A program made the position numbers and the translations under genes. The notes below the pieces were generated by a model. That model was not told where the DNA came from, made no database searches, and saw nothing but the letters and a program-made list of their open reading frames with translations. 64,000 nucleotides of DNA from Liolophura sinensis (lineage: Eukaryota; Mollusca; Polyplacophora; Chitonida; Chitonidae), in assembly GCF_032854445.1 (NCBI RefSeq), contig NC_088295.1, positions 60,493,249-60,557,248 on the forward strand. The letters are read 5' to 3'. Position 1 is the first letter of the stretch. Each line of letters begins with the position of its first letter. This document shows, in pieces, positions 33,101-42,999 of this stretch.

Positions 33101-36100
33101 CAATTTTTCAGTCATATGACGACGAAGGAATCCTTAGAGTGTACGTAATGTGCCTCCTTGTTGCGGGGCGGATTTCCACCGCTTCTTTATCTAGTGCTCC
33201 CTCACTGAGGCGCCTTACCGAAGGCAAGAAAGTCGCCCCAACCGAGCCACTAAACACATACGGGTCAACCAGTCGTTGCACTATCTCTTTCATGCTGAAC
33301 GAAATCAGATTGAACTTAATGTATTACGAGAATAATATACAGTTGACAGGCCCTTGTAAACCCGCTATGTGCTTGTCGTTAGGAGACAAAATAGCTTCGA
33401 CTTAATTACTTGAGAATGCTATGTATACATGTAAAAATAAAATATACATGTATTTTTAATACAAGGTACAAGACACTGTTAATTCATTTTCTGTCCCAAG
33501 TGTACCATACACTCTTCCCTTATGCATGTCAGAGCTGCTATAAATTTATTAAAGTTTTGCGTCATCTATCATAAAGTCCTCTTGTTTATTTTAAATGTGT
33601 TCCCGAATTTGTTAAAACCCTGCTAGCTCCCCTGGTACTTCTGCCCGAGGACGATGTTTTCATATGAAACTAACTTGAAATGGAACTGCAAATTCTCCAT
33701 TGACAAACTTGCGATGAGCTTAAAATAATATAATTTAGTTTTAAGTATACACATGCAGCCAACACTTAATTTATATGATTAAAGATAATAAGATCAGGAA
33801 TATATGTTTTTATTCATTGCCTTGTTTTCCAGATCGTCCATGTCCTCCCAATTTAACAAGCGTCCTTTGTGAAAATCATATGGCCAATGTGACGTGGGTT
33901 TCGTGTTTCAATGGCGGCTCCACTCAGACTTTTAAGCTCCAGTACAAAAAGAAGGGGGGTAATTGGGTTGAATTACTCAAGGATATAACAGACCCGGGTG
34001 AAGACTTGACAGTGAGCGAGGTTGTAGGGGGTCTAGAGGAGGGGGTACAATACAGCTTCAGGGTGTACGGCGTCAACAGGTTGAACAAAAGTGACACGGC
34101 AGATATGAGTTGTACAGTTGCAGGCAAGTCTGAGATATATGTAACATGTTATGTTTTAAGTACAAGAGAACAATTGGTATAACAGGTGAACAAGACAGAT
34201 GAACAGGTATATTGTGCCGTTAAGTAATACCATAGTGGCATAGACTAGCTGTACAGTCTCCGGTGAATGTGATCATTGTGTTGTGGATGTCCAGAACAGT
34301 GGAACTAGAAGGCTGTGAAAGGGCAAATACGAATTACTTTGCTCTAGTCACTGGTAAATTTGAGAAAAAAGAGTTCAGTTTAACAAAACTGACACGGTAT
34401 GGACCAGCTTTACCATCACAAATATTTGTTAAAAATCAAGGCTTTGTTCAGGTAACAGAAAATTTTTACTTGCTAAACAGGCCTTTGACGAGGGAGTTTC
34501 TGCATGTACTTAAAATGTTCAGCCATTCTCCGTGTTTACAAGTATTAAGCTCTGCAAGACCAACGTGCTGACTGATCATGGATAACAGTTAATAGTTCAA
34601 GCACTGATTCCGAGTTCTGCTAATGTGACTAATCTGTTTGTGGCGTTCAGTGGTTTCTTTCCATCATAGTGCTGACCGCCGTCGTATAAGTGAAATATTT
34701 TTTTAATTACCGCGCAAACGCTAATTCTACAAATAAACTATGAAGTTCAACGGTAATTTATTAACAGTTTCAGCTATTGCCACAGTATCTTCACCCTCAT
34801 CCCTGGTGGGAGTTATAGCTGGCGTGAGTACAACAGCCGGGCTTTTGGTAATAACTGTGATCGTCATAACAATCCTTCTGATAACGAAACGACGGAAAAA
34901 AATCAGGTTAGTTTTCACATTTCGTCGTCAAATTGAAGGCCTTCTTACTGACTTTTTCTTTTGTTTTCTGTACATAAAAGGAGATCTGATAGAGTACAAT
35001 GTTTTTACAAATGGTGTTTGTGTGGAGATGGAGTGTTGATTTGTTTTCTATGTGGAGAGGGATGTGTAATTAGAACTTCATGTGTTTTCCATCTGCAGGT
35101 GGAAGTGTAGGCGTTTGTGAAGATAACTGTGTGCGTGGAAGTGCATGTCTTTATTGTGAGGAGAGGGAAGTGTATGCGTTTGTGAAGATAACTGTGTGCG
35201 TGGAAGTGCATGTCTTTGTTGGTAGCGGATGGAGGTGTATGCGTTTGTGAATATAAATGTGTGTGTGGAAGTGCATGCCTTTATTGTGAGGAGATGGAAG
35301 TGTATGCGTTTGTGAAGATAAATGTGTGCGTGGAAGTGCATGTCTTTATTGTGAGCAGATGGAAGTGTATGAGTTTGTGAAGATAACTGTGTACGTGGAA
35401 GTGCATGTCTTTATTGTGAGCAGATGAAAGTGTATGCGTTTGTGAAAATAACTGTGTGCGTGGGAATGCATGTCTTTATTGTGAGCAGATGGAAGTGTAT
35501 GCGTTTGTGCAGATAAATGTGTGCGTGGAAGTGCATGTCTTTATTGTGAGCAGATGGAAGTGTATGAGTTTGTGAAGATAACTGTGTACGTGGAAGTGCA
35601 TGTCTTTATTGTGAGCAGATGAAAGTGTATGCGTTTGTGAAAATAACTGTGTGCGTGGGAATGCATGTCTTTATTGTTAGCAGAAGGAACTGTATGCGTT
35701 TGTGCAAATAAATGTGTACGTGGAAGTGCATGCCTTTTATTCGACCAGGTGGATGTTCATGCGTTTGTGCAGATGGATGTGTTAAGATTGACATTCAAGA
35801 CATTTCATTCTAGTTCACACAAAAATTGTATGAACAATTGATGCTACCCTTGATCAGAGCAGTATGTAATCTTTTTTATTAATAGAAAGATTCCCACCTA
35901 TAACTTAAATACGTTTAGTCTACTCTGCCTTTATAATGTTTATGATTAATCCGACTCTTTTCCAGGCACAGACACAACACAGTCCCAAGGTCAAAGGTAG
36001 GGTGTAACACAAAACATGACGTGTTGCGATGTAAGTAGAACAAAACACGGTCAAAAGAAACCTACAATAAAGCGTAATGGTGCCATAAGATAATGTTTTT

Positions 36101-38435
36101 GCTTTTTTTAAAAGGAAAATTGAATTTTTATTTGTAGTCTGAAGGGAGAGAATAACAGCTGAAATACTCTATTACTCTTTAAAGCCGGGCGATACAATTA
36201 AGTGTTCCATCTCCAGGAAGTAGACGGTCCGATTTCCTCCACCTGTAATAAATGACGGACATCGTATATGTGAAATATTCTTGAACAGTGTGGCAAACAC
36301 TAACCCAAAAAAATAATAAGCCAAATAATACTTGTATGGCATCATTGTATTAATGACGCTTGTATTATAACAAAGATATGTCTTTCTTGCTTAGTAAAAT
36401 ATTTTTTCATATTCATTTAGTGAGTTGCAGGCCAGAATTATATTGCATATATTACACCAACATTCCATAAGACACCAATATTTTAGTACAGCTTTACTTT
36501 GTTTTATTGACCACCTACATGTAGTAATTATAGAATCTATTCTTAGAAGAACTTTCACTTAATTACTTTGGTATCTGATGTCTCTTCAGAACACTGCCCA
36601 ATCACCAGGAAATGACGGAGGTTCGCACCAATCGTAAGATTACAAACATAACTATAATTCTGATTTTTTTTGTATATGTTTAAAAATATCACGTTTTCAA
36701 CGTGCATTTTTGATATACCACAGCGGGAGCCCGTTGTATCTGTCGATGCCGTCATTTTTACATTTTACCCATGTTTCAGCTTTGGGAGAATGGCACCAAA
36801 CATGACATTCTTCATTGAAAGTCAGCAAGCCATATAGTAAATAGACTATCCTCATTTCATGAATCAAAAACCAGGAGACACAAAAAACTGTTGATATTGA
36901 AGTCTTGCACAACAATCGCTTTATGATATAACGACTGCGGCAAATGTGTATTACCATCCTTATTTGGCACCTATCCCATTGGTTTATATTTCAGCGCGTG
37001 TCTATCAAACCTTAAACCTGCCATCATCTTCCCCAGAGATTCCCATCTACGTCAATTCGTGAGTAACCTCATTTCAACAAACAACAGCAAAGACATGTTA
37101 ATGGGATGTATTTTAGTTAGAAAATTGGTAATAATCAAAACCGTACACTTTCCTATTATTACTCATTTTTGTTTCCTTGTGACATATCAGGCTTTTCGTC
37201 TTCACATGTGTGGAGCTCAACACGTATAATTATAACCATGGAAACCATTCACACATTGGTTACTCGAACCATGGAAAAAATTCACACATGGGTTACGTGG
37301 ACCATGGAAAAAATTCACACATGGGTTACGTAGACCGAGGAGAAAGCGTGCTACAGTTTAATTTTTTTTACTATGAATTGAATTTCAATTTGATTTTACT
37401 ACCCGTAAATGACGTTAACATTCTATGTGCCAATGTTACTTTTCCAGTGTTCCGAGTCCCGAGTATGAGAATACTTTCACACTGACAACGGAAAATGACT
37501 CCACAGGTATTAGACATTTGGTGATAAAATGTGATTGTTACACATGGCTAAAGCAAATTAAATTATTCTTAAACAATTAGCAAATAGCTATTGCTACCAA
37601 TGGTTAGGGGATCTATTTATTCGAAAATGGACAGAAAATATCATCACTTCCTACTACAGGAAATCATGGTCAAACTGGAGTTGGAAAAAATACCTTTACG
37701 ACTTACCTGAACAACTCTCACTTTCTTTACTGCGCTTTCGAACGTCAAACCTATCACTACCTGTGAAAGTTGTCAAATAGAAGTAGGCTTTTATCAACAA
37801 ATTAGTGATAAGTGCCAAAACTGTGTAGATGAAAATGATGGAAAGCATTATATTTTTGAACTGCTTAAGTGACGAAAGGAACGAAAAAGTCTGGCAACAA
37901 ATGATTAAATAGCTTGTCCGTAAATAAAAGCAATGAGGTTATGAGAAGGCTAGCACAATATGCTAATCACGTCTTGTCTAGTTTTTAACTTTGTCTTCTT
38001 CTTGTGTTGTTGAATCGTAGTTGATCTCCTTTTCGCCAACTTTTGTATCCCCACTATGTAATTATCTCAATACCCAGGTAAGGGCCTGAGAGAAATAACG
38101 AAAACTGAAAAAGTGAAAAGTTGGCAAATCTGAATAAGTTTGTGAAATGTCTACGTTAGCTGAAACTACGTTATTTGATACTATAAGATGCTCCAAATAA
38201 TGTGACACTGATAGCGTCTTGGGGAAATTTGATAAGTTTAGCTTGTTGACTATACTTGAGCGTATTGAGAAAATGTCTTAATTCGGTTCTGGGTTGGCTA
38301 TGGTACTAGTTTTGGACATTAGAGCTGACCACTTCATTGCTCCTATTCGCAGACCCAGCCTATGAGAGACTGCAGACGAATCCAGCACCCATAGTTGACA
38401 CCAATCGTCTGTATGAAAACACCAGATTGACCTAA
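21110..38435 (+). CDS. Receptor gene 2: multi-Ig, FN3 one-pass receptor with five tyrosine motifs
   Basis: Larger relative of gene 1. Usable exons: 21110-21149 signal peptide, 22944-23267 Ig1a, 26323-26667 Ig1b, 29114-29425 Ig2b, 30439-30735 Ig3, 32040-32375 Ig4, 33833-34123 FN3, 34774-34906 membrane, tail exons 35966-35996, 36590-36633, 36995-37058, 37448-37506 and 38353-38435 (TAA). A truncated Ig2a (26024-26247) and a degraded half Ig (32481-32809) must be skipped; phase 1-1 exons allow that. AATAAA at 38699. One open point: exon 34774-34906 ends in phase 2 but the tail reads well only if 35966 is entered in phase 1, so a small exon of 3n+2 bases is missing from this model, or the gene is broken there. 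Tail motifs: YQTL, YVNS, YENT, YERL, YENT. Confidence 0.75.
21150..22943 (+). other. Intron 1 of receptor gene 2, with local tandem duplication
   Basis: Sequence 21507-21777 (GTGATATTCCATTCTTAAAT onward, with AATCAAATTCCAGATGAGAT) recurs at 21776-21990, and the block CAGCGTGAAAACAGA at 21690 recurs at 22178. No exon recognised. Confidence 0.65.
22944..23267 (+). CDS. Receptor gene 2, exon 2: Ig1a
   Basis: Phase 1-1, 108 codons. Has FTLECKITR, TAWYKN (core W), the extra cysteines RDC and GGC in GGCQHVNGEEVY, and the F-strand cysteine in VTWICLYKG. Splice sites CCATTTTAG and GTGATT. Paralogue of gene 1 exon 2. Confidence 0.8.
23268..26023 (+). other. Intron between Ig1a and Ig2a, paralogous to 26668-29113
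   Basis: Most of this 2.7 kb intron aligns in order with the later intron. Segment 23410-23590, with 22-base repeats of CATGTTTGAGACATGTGCTC, is present there in the opposite direction. No exon recognised inside. Confidence 0.75.
26024..26247 (+). pseudogene. Truncated Ig2a exon of receptor gene 2
   Basis: Acceptor and first part match Ig2b (29114) nearly exactly (VNRVTLTNTSDTVLAG on). After ACAACAC near 26218 the sequence switches to that found upstream of Ig1a (22848 onward) and soon hits TAA. The second half of the domain, including the F-strand cysteine and the donor site, is gone. Marks the joint of the 3.4 kb duplication. Confidence 0.8.
26323..26667 (+). CDS. Receptor gene 2, exon 3: Ig1b
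   Basis: Phase 1-1, 115 codons, duplicate of Ig1a. Keeps FTLECKITR, the RVC and GGC cysteines and GGCQHVNGEEVY, but the F-strand cysteine is replaced (VTWTSQYKG instead of VTWICLYKG), so the canonical bridge is lost. Splice sites intact. Confidence 0.75.
26668..29113 (+). other. Intron between Ig1b and Ig2b
   Basis: Second copy of the Ig1-Ig2 intron. Region 26815-26955 is inverted relative to the first copy. The frame at 28052-28504 (minus, 150 codons) does not align with any domain I know and is treated as chance. Confidence 0.7.
29114..29425 (+). CDS. Receptor gene 2, exon 4: Ig2b (C2-set/CD80-like type)
   Basis: Phase 1-1, 104 codons. TNVTCVTSASKP, ENGAELYCIASN and ending TLNVQ before GTGAGT, as in gene 1. 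The core tryptophan of gene 1 (VRWYI) is alanine (IRAYI) here and in Ig2a, so the change predates the block duplication. Confidence 0.85.
29990..30438 (+). pseudogene. Degenerate coding-like stretch before Ig3
   Basis: One reading frame is open from about 29986 to 30438 except for a single TAG at 30184-30186. It codes a threonine/serine-rich sequence with TQGTSVILTVHS and asparagine-linked sugar sites (NYT, NTT). No domain recognised with confidence; it may be the remains of another ectodomain exon. Not included in the gene model. Confidence 0.3.
30439..30735 (+). CDS. Receptor gene 2, exon 5: Ig domain 3
   Basis: Phase 1-1, 99 codons, after CGCATAG. Begins YPPQSGVRLSG, then LTLTCQVGKGNPKP and LSWSSE (core W); QKTCVCRGSQ gives the F-strand cysteine. 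An I-set/C2-like domain; not a close copy of gene 1 Ig3. Confidence 0.75.
30736..32039 (+). other. Intron after Ig3, with inverse SINE
   Basis: A 5'-truncated SINE in inverse direction lies at 31030-31165 (TTTAATTATTAGACTGGTGT, then CCCCGGGGGAAACCCACGAC). Otherwise AT-rich with no recognised feature. Confidence 0.65.
32040..32375 (+). CDS. Receptor gene 2, exon 6: Ig domain 4
   Basis: Phase 1-1, 112 codons. VTFTCNTSESNP (B strand), VLFWNINS (core W), DGDVIRCGARRSG (F strand with cysteine), ends LTLDV before GTAAGT. Probably an I-set/C2-like domain with several N-glycosylation sites. Confidence 0.75.
32481..32809 (+). pseudogene. Decayed two-exon Ig domain
   Basis: First half from 32481 (after TGATGTTTCAG) reads PSRIPLSEATLNILPLQS then meets TGA. 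Second half 32700-32809 reads LKHDDFGQYKFVAENGVRSS, a typical I-set F-G strand pattern but without the cysteine, and ends at a GTAATG donor. The stop in the first half and mismatched phases suggest a lost domain; skipping it keeps the frame. Confidence 0.5.
33062..33310 (+). repeat. Interspersed repeat starting GAGTGAGTGAGTGCTTGG
   Basis: About 250 bases with TTTAACGTCGTACTCAACAA, TCATATGACGACGAAGGAAT and CCAGTCGTTGCACTATCTCT. From memory this resembles a dispersed repeat of bivalves; ORFs at 33070-33405 and 33108-33293 are artefacts of it. Confidence 0.55.
33833..34123 (+). CDS. Receptor gene 2, exon 7: fibronectin type III domain
   Basis: Phase 1-1, 97 codons, after TTTTCCAG. Starts DRPCPPNLTSV, with NVTWVSCFNGG, FKLQYKKKGGNWVEL and LEEGVQYSFRVYGVN (FN3 hallmarks). 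The donor is AG|GCAAGT, a GC-AG intron with otherwise ideal consensus. Confidence 0.8.
34645..34735 (+). repeat. SINE 3' remnant
   Basis: GACCGCCGTCGTATAAGTGA, AATATTTTTTTAATTACC and truncated tail. Diverged. Confidence 0.6.
34774..34906 (+). CDS. Receptor gene 2, exon 8: membrane segment
   Basis: Enters in phase 1 and leaves in phase 2 (donor GTTAGT). Hydrophobic stretch from SLVGVIAGVSTTAG to TILLIT, then the stop-transfer KRRKK. Confirms type I topology. Confidence 0.8.
35040..35800. repeat. 65-bp minisatellite in the intron before the tail
   Basis: About eleven units of roughly 65 bases with GTGTATGCGTTTGTGAAGAT and GTGCATGTCTTTATTGTGAG. Frames on the minus strand (histidine/threonine repeats) are artefacts. 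A missing small tail exon, if real, should lie in 34907-35965. Confidence 0.9.
35966..38435 (+). CDS. Receptor gene 2, tail exons with five tyrosine motifs
   Basis: Exons 35966-35996, 36590-36633, 36995-37058, 37448-37506, 38353-38435. Read in one consistent frame they give TDTTQSQGQ, then RVYQTLNLP, IPIYVNS, SPEYENTFTL, DPAYERLQTN and RLYENTRLT followed by TAA. YQTL and YERL are YxxL sites; YVN and the two YEN are YxN sites as preferred by GRB2-type SH2 domains. The -2 residues (R and P) do not fit a strict ITIM. Phases of the first two exons equal those of gene 1 tail exons. Confidence 0.7.
36205..36310 (+). repeat. SINE 3' remnant
   Basis: Diverged piece with CGATTTCCTCCACC and TATGTGAAATATTCTTGAAC, in the intron between tail exons. 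Confidence 0.55.
37214..37345 (+). repeat. 33-bp tandem repeat between tail exons
   Basis: Three to four units with ACCATGGAAAAAATTCACAC and GGGTTACGT. The plus frame reads HGKNSHMGYVD repeats, each with a tyrosine. No good acceptor precedes it and its frame differs from the tail exon at 37448, so it is treated as intronic. Confidence 0.75.
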
Positions 38436-40097
38436 AAGCCCTGCATCAGTGAGTGTCGGGATCAAACCAAGTACTGTTGGTTTGCAATCAAGTCATTGTA
38501 TTTCAAACTGCGAAAGATGCATATATATTCGGATCATACACGATGCTAATCCCATGTAACATCACACGCTGCGAGTTATTTGTAACATTACATGTTATAT
38601 GTTACAGTTGAAGTGTTAGTTTTGAGGAGCTGTCTCTTTTCAAATTCTCAAAACCCCCTTTTTCCTGTATCTATATATTAATTTAATTTTTAATATGGAA
38701 TAAAGCATGTTTATTTTACAAATAGAAAAAAAACTTGTATAGTATATTAGAGGGTATGAAGTTAACACAAAAGAGATTTGTTTCTAATTTATGTGAAATG
38801 TGTGCAGAGACTGATGTACTTTTTATAGCTCAGTGTGGCGGGGAGAAGTAAAATCCATGTGGCGGGGAGAAGTAAAATCCGTGTGGCGAGGAGAAGTAAA
38901 ATCCGTGTGGCGGGGAGAAGTTAAATCCGTGTGGCGGGGAGAATTTAAATCCGTGTTGCGGGGAGAAGTAAAATGCATGTGGCGGGGAGAAGTAAAATCC
39001 GACGTGCTATTTGTGAGATATTTTTCAGGCTGTTGTGTAAAAAAGGAGAACGTGTCTTGATCTTTGTATCAAGCTGACGTAAATGATATTTATGTCTTTG
39101 AATCAAGAACACTGCGTTACATACACAGTAGGGGAAGAGAGGTAGTCTTCAGCGATTACACTGCTGCGCAAACGGTCACAACAGCATCATTGACCGCTTA
39201 TTGCCATCTAGGCCTGCTTCAACATTGAAAACCGGAAAATCCAAAAATTCCTTGTGCAAAGATACAATACATTACAATACAACGGCAATGAGTACGTTTC
39301 ACAGTCAAGTCAAGGAAGTCAAGTATATTTATAGAGAAATTTCTAATAAAATCGTGGCGCGACGTTTAGAATGCAATCTTTGTCATGTCATTCAACAATG
39401 ACTACGCGTTACACCATGTTGAGCTGAAATGCCCTTATTTTGTATATGACTCCGGAAGACAATAAATGCTGTGGTCTTTGTACAGTGTTTAGAAATTAAT
39501 TTTTTAGAATGTCGAAAGAACACGACCATGTACGATTTTACTCTGGTATGGGGCTGCAGTTTAACAGCGATTGTGGCGCCCGTGGGCATTCAAACAGTTA
39601 AGATTTAATGAGTTCCTTCACTCTTGAGGCTTCTAGTTTCCTTTCCCTTTTTTGAGCGAGTGGGGTGGAGGTTCAGATTCAAATATAACCAGTACCCACT
39701 AAGGCATTTGAGCATGTATCAAATTATGTGCGCACAAAAATGGTAAAAATGAGGCGTATGTTGATAGAATTGTAAAGTCGATCTGCATGCCATACTGTTA
39801 AAGGACAATTGATCTTCAACAAACTTTATACTCCGCAAACGACCTGATCGAACGCATATTGTTAACAAGGTCTCACTAACTGTGAAAACGGGAATTCAGA
39901 AATTCCGTGTCAAAGACCAGGATTAAACCCGTTCAGTGTGTGTCCCAATGCTTAAAGGAACGCTCGACCACGGCCCGCCCTCAATAATTATCAGTTGTTT
40001 GCTTATCTGATAGTTCAATAACGCCACCCTTAAGAAAATTTCACTTTTTCCATGATAATCAGGTTTGTGGGCAGAGGAAAGCACCGTTTGAATGATT
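38436..40097 (+). other. 3' end of receptor gene 2 and spacer
   Basis: AATAAA at 38699-38704, 264 bases after the stop, is the likely poly(A) signal. The 24-bp array follows. The remaining spacer has no supported gene. Confidence 0.6.
38832..39001. repeat. 24-bp tandem repeat, seven units
   Basis: Unit GTGTGGCGGGGAGAAGTAAA plus ATCC. The plus frame reads WRGEVKS repeats followed by a short non-repeat tail to 39060. Lies 130 bases after the gene 2 poly(A) signal; considered non-coding. Confidence 0.9.
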
Positions 40098-40210
40098 GGT
40101 GTTTTAAGCCGTACTCAAGAATATTTCACTTATACGACGGTAGCCAGCATTATGGTGGGAGAAACCGGGCAAAACCCGGGGGAAACCCACGGCCATCCGC
40201 AGGTAGGAAA
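40098..40210 (-). mobile_element. 5'-truncated SINE abutting a pseudo-exon
   Basis: Inverse SINE: GGTGTTTTAAGCCGTACTCA, TTATGGTGGGAGAAACCGGG, GGGGAAACCCACGGCCATCC. It takes the place of the acceptor site and start of the Ig2 exon of receptor pseudogene 3. Confidence 0.8.
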
Positions 40211-42760
40211 GCAGCTTGCCAGGAGGTAAATCAGCGGCACCCCAGCCACTTTACCTGTGTGACATCGGACAGTAATCCCCAACCCTGTATTATGTGGTAC
40301 ATACGGAGTTCCGGTAAGGCCCGAGAGCTAGATCCGGGTAACTGTAACCAGGACTCCAGCTCGATACAGGCCACAACCCGGACAGTGACGTTTACAGCTA
40401 GTGGCGAGGAGAACGGAGCTGAGCTGTACTGTAACGCCTCCAACAGTGTGACAGATATCCCTGTACGGTCACAAATCTACACCCTCAATATACAATGTGA
40501 GTAGTGAGTCAGTTATTTTCTAACATAAAACTAGATGAATGTTGATCGATTTGTAGACGTGATACTGATGTATAAATATGCCTGATAAATAAATCAGACC
40601 TGTTACCGTCAAGAATGTTTAGCTCGGAAAATTTAGATTTTTGAAAGCAAAATTTTTTTTACAGAAATCTTAGTATTTAGAAAGTTTTTGCAGTCAGTAA
40701 TCATATATCAAAATCAGGTTTTTTTTGTTCATTGTTTGTTTTCATATGGCGATTTAGGACTGCACGCAAGTATTTATGACTGATACCGGTCACCGACATC
40801 CATTGTTATGTACTTGGCAGGCTTTAAGGTCGCAACCGACCTACCTTTGAGCCTTCCACATTATTACAAAGGTTTTGTCATTCCATCATGATGTTGTTTG
40901 GTACAAAATTAACACTTTACTTAATCTCCCACTCATCTGAACTTTCATCCGAAAACACACGTGAGATAACTGAAAGATTTTTGCTTTATACCGTTATCTT
41001 TTTGATTTATAACTGCAAATAAATTCACATGGGGATCGCCTGAGGGACAAGTACTCTCTATTTCCCGTACATATTTTTCATCAGATCCACCCAAGATGTC
41101 TTGTAACCAAATGCACGTGGCAACATTAGAGGACCTACGGATGAAAATAACATGTGAAATCATAGCAAACCCGGATGCCAATATGCTGTCGGTTAAAGAT
41201 GGTCAAATGTTTGAGGGAGCTATAAGAATTTCTCCACACTGTCCAGAACATGACGTCAGCATAGTGACATGGGAATTTGAAACACCCGGAAATACATCAT
41301 CCGGAATATATCAGATCGAGGCTACGAGCAGCGCAGGGTCCTAAAAAATGGAAATAACTGTGCCAGGTATTTGTTTTTTGATTCGTTATGCTAGGTAAAA
41401 TAAAATGTTTCTATGTGATTCTGTTTCTGCTAAATTTAGATGCATCTGAAAGGTTCGTGCAATGTTTTGAAGTTCTTGTATATTACATGTACTTTATAGC
41501 GTTGATCGTTTTCAGGTAGACATTATCAATTTGTAAATCCATATGATTATTAATGCAGAATACCACGACATTCCGAAAAAAGTTAATGGTGACGTCATGC
41601 GCCAACAACCAGGCTTCTCTTTTCTGGGTCTCTGGGATTGACAACTCTCTGGTGGGATACTATAATCTACAATACAAAGGCACAGAGGCTGTGTGGACGA
41701 AAGAACCCGTTAGGAACCTGGGTGTGGATGAACTTGTGTGAACAATCTACAACTTGGGGTGTTATATCAGTTTAGACTTCAGCCCGACTGGTACATTGCC
41801 TTGTCCGAATATGCTCAAGCTACGTGCACTGTTCAAAGTGAGTAGGCTCAGTTCGCATGGTTCGCACGGTTCGCACTTCAAAAAGCGAAACTGACTATAG
41901 CTGAGAGTGGCATAATCATCAAATTTTCGTTGTTTCACTGTACTAAGAGGAAACCTCACGGAGTAATGCAGATATATGGATTATAATCTTGCCAAAATAT
42001 CACTGATCACTTCATAAAGTTTATTTTTTTAAAAATGAAGACAAACGTTAATCTAAACAGAGCTTTGACAGCACGTAGAAACACGCACATGAAAGCTTTA
42101 ATAAAGATAGTTTTCGGTTAACGCTGATCCTCATACTGTGAAGTAAGGACACAGTGCTCCGTTTAAATCCAAACTTTGCGATTTTGATCGAGAGTTCACT
42201 TTTGGCAATCAACTCTTTTATGGTCTTAGAACTTTTATGGGTGATTCGACCAAGTTTTATCCTTCTCATTTGGAAATTTACAGAATTGTGCCGGGGGTCT
42301 AGAATGCACTTTTTTATCGTTCCTCTCTTGTGCCAGTTCTCCGCCTAACCGTACCAGGCCCTTTGAATATGATTTCCCAGCTTTGTCAAAGTTATCTTGT
42401 TTACACTCACTTTCATATTTCTGCATTCCTAAAACACGAGGTAAATACAAACAAATTGATCAAAATCAAAATAAAAAAATGAAATGAATTTGTCTGTTTC
42501 TGTGCGAGAAGCACTTCACTTTTTCTGTATACTTTAAATAGGAACCTTATTGGTATTCTACGCCTTACAGGTCCACAAAAGTGATCATAATCTCTTTCCC
42601 GTCATTTCAGGACTTTGGCTGAGGTCGGTCTCAGTAAGGGAAGCATAATTATTTGCCGTGGGGTGTGGTTCTGGTGCTGCTCTGGTCACCATCATCGCTA
42701 CTGTACTCCTATGCCGGTTCCGGCGAAATGCAGCATTAAATCTACAAAAGCGGAAAAAAT
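40211..42760 (+). pseudogene. Receptor pseudogene 3 (Ig2-Ig3-FN3-membrane)
   Basis: Decayed copy of gene 1. Ig2 (to 40496, GTGAGT donor) lacks its start and acceptor. Ig3 41085-41366 keeps splice sites but has an in-frame TAA after SSAGS and has lost the core tryptophan (MLSVKD against IVWVKD). FN3 41558-41837 has a one-base A insertion in the AAAAAA run at its start and a further deletion near 41738 that changes frame. Membrane exon from 42611 is frameshifted and lacks a donor, though GSGAALVTIIATVLLC is still readable. No signal peptide, Ig1 or tail exons were found. Confidence 0.85.
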
Positions 42761-42999
42761 AAAATTCCTTTCATCCGAAGTTGTTATTGCGACTAGTGCA
42801 TAAATGGCCCAGTGCTGCCAGTGCTTTACATGTAATGACTATAAAATACCCTAAAAGCGCGACAGCCGTTTTGTAAGTCATGGTAGATGTACATGCGCAG
42901 AAACAGGTTTTTAGCTGGAATATGCTCTGAAGAGAATGTGAGCTGGCTATAAGCTGTAAAGAGTCTCTTACCTGAATGTTTTAAAGGAAATGTGAGCAG

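Noticed and set aside
38833-39060. Frame with WRGEVKS repeats
   Set aside because: 24-bp tandem repeat; no proper ATG before the repeat and no homologous domain.
40052-40210. Upstream extension of the Ig2 pseudo-exon frame
   Set aside because: The added residues come from an inverse SINE, not from the Ig gene.
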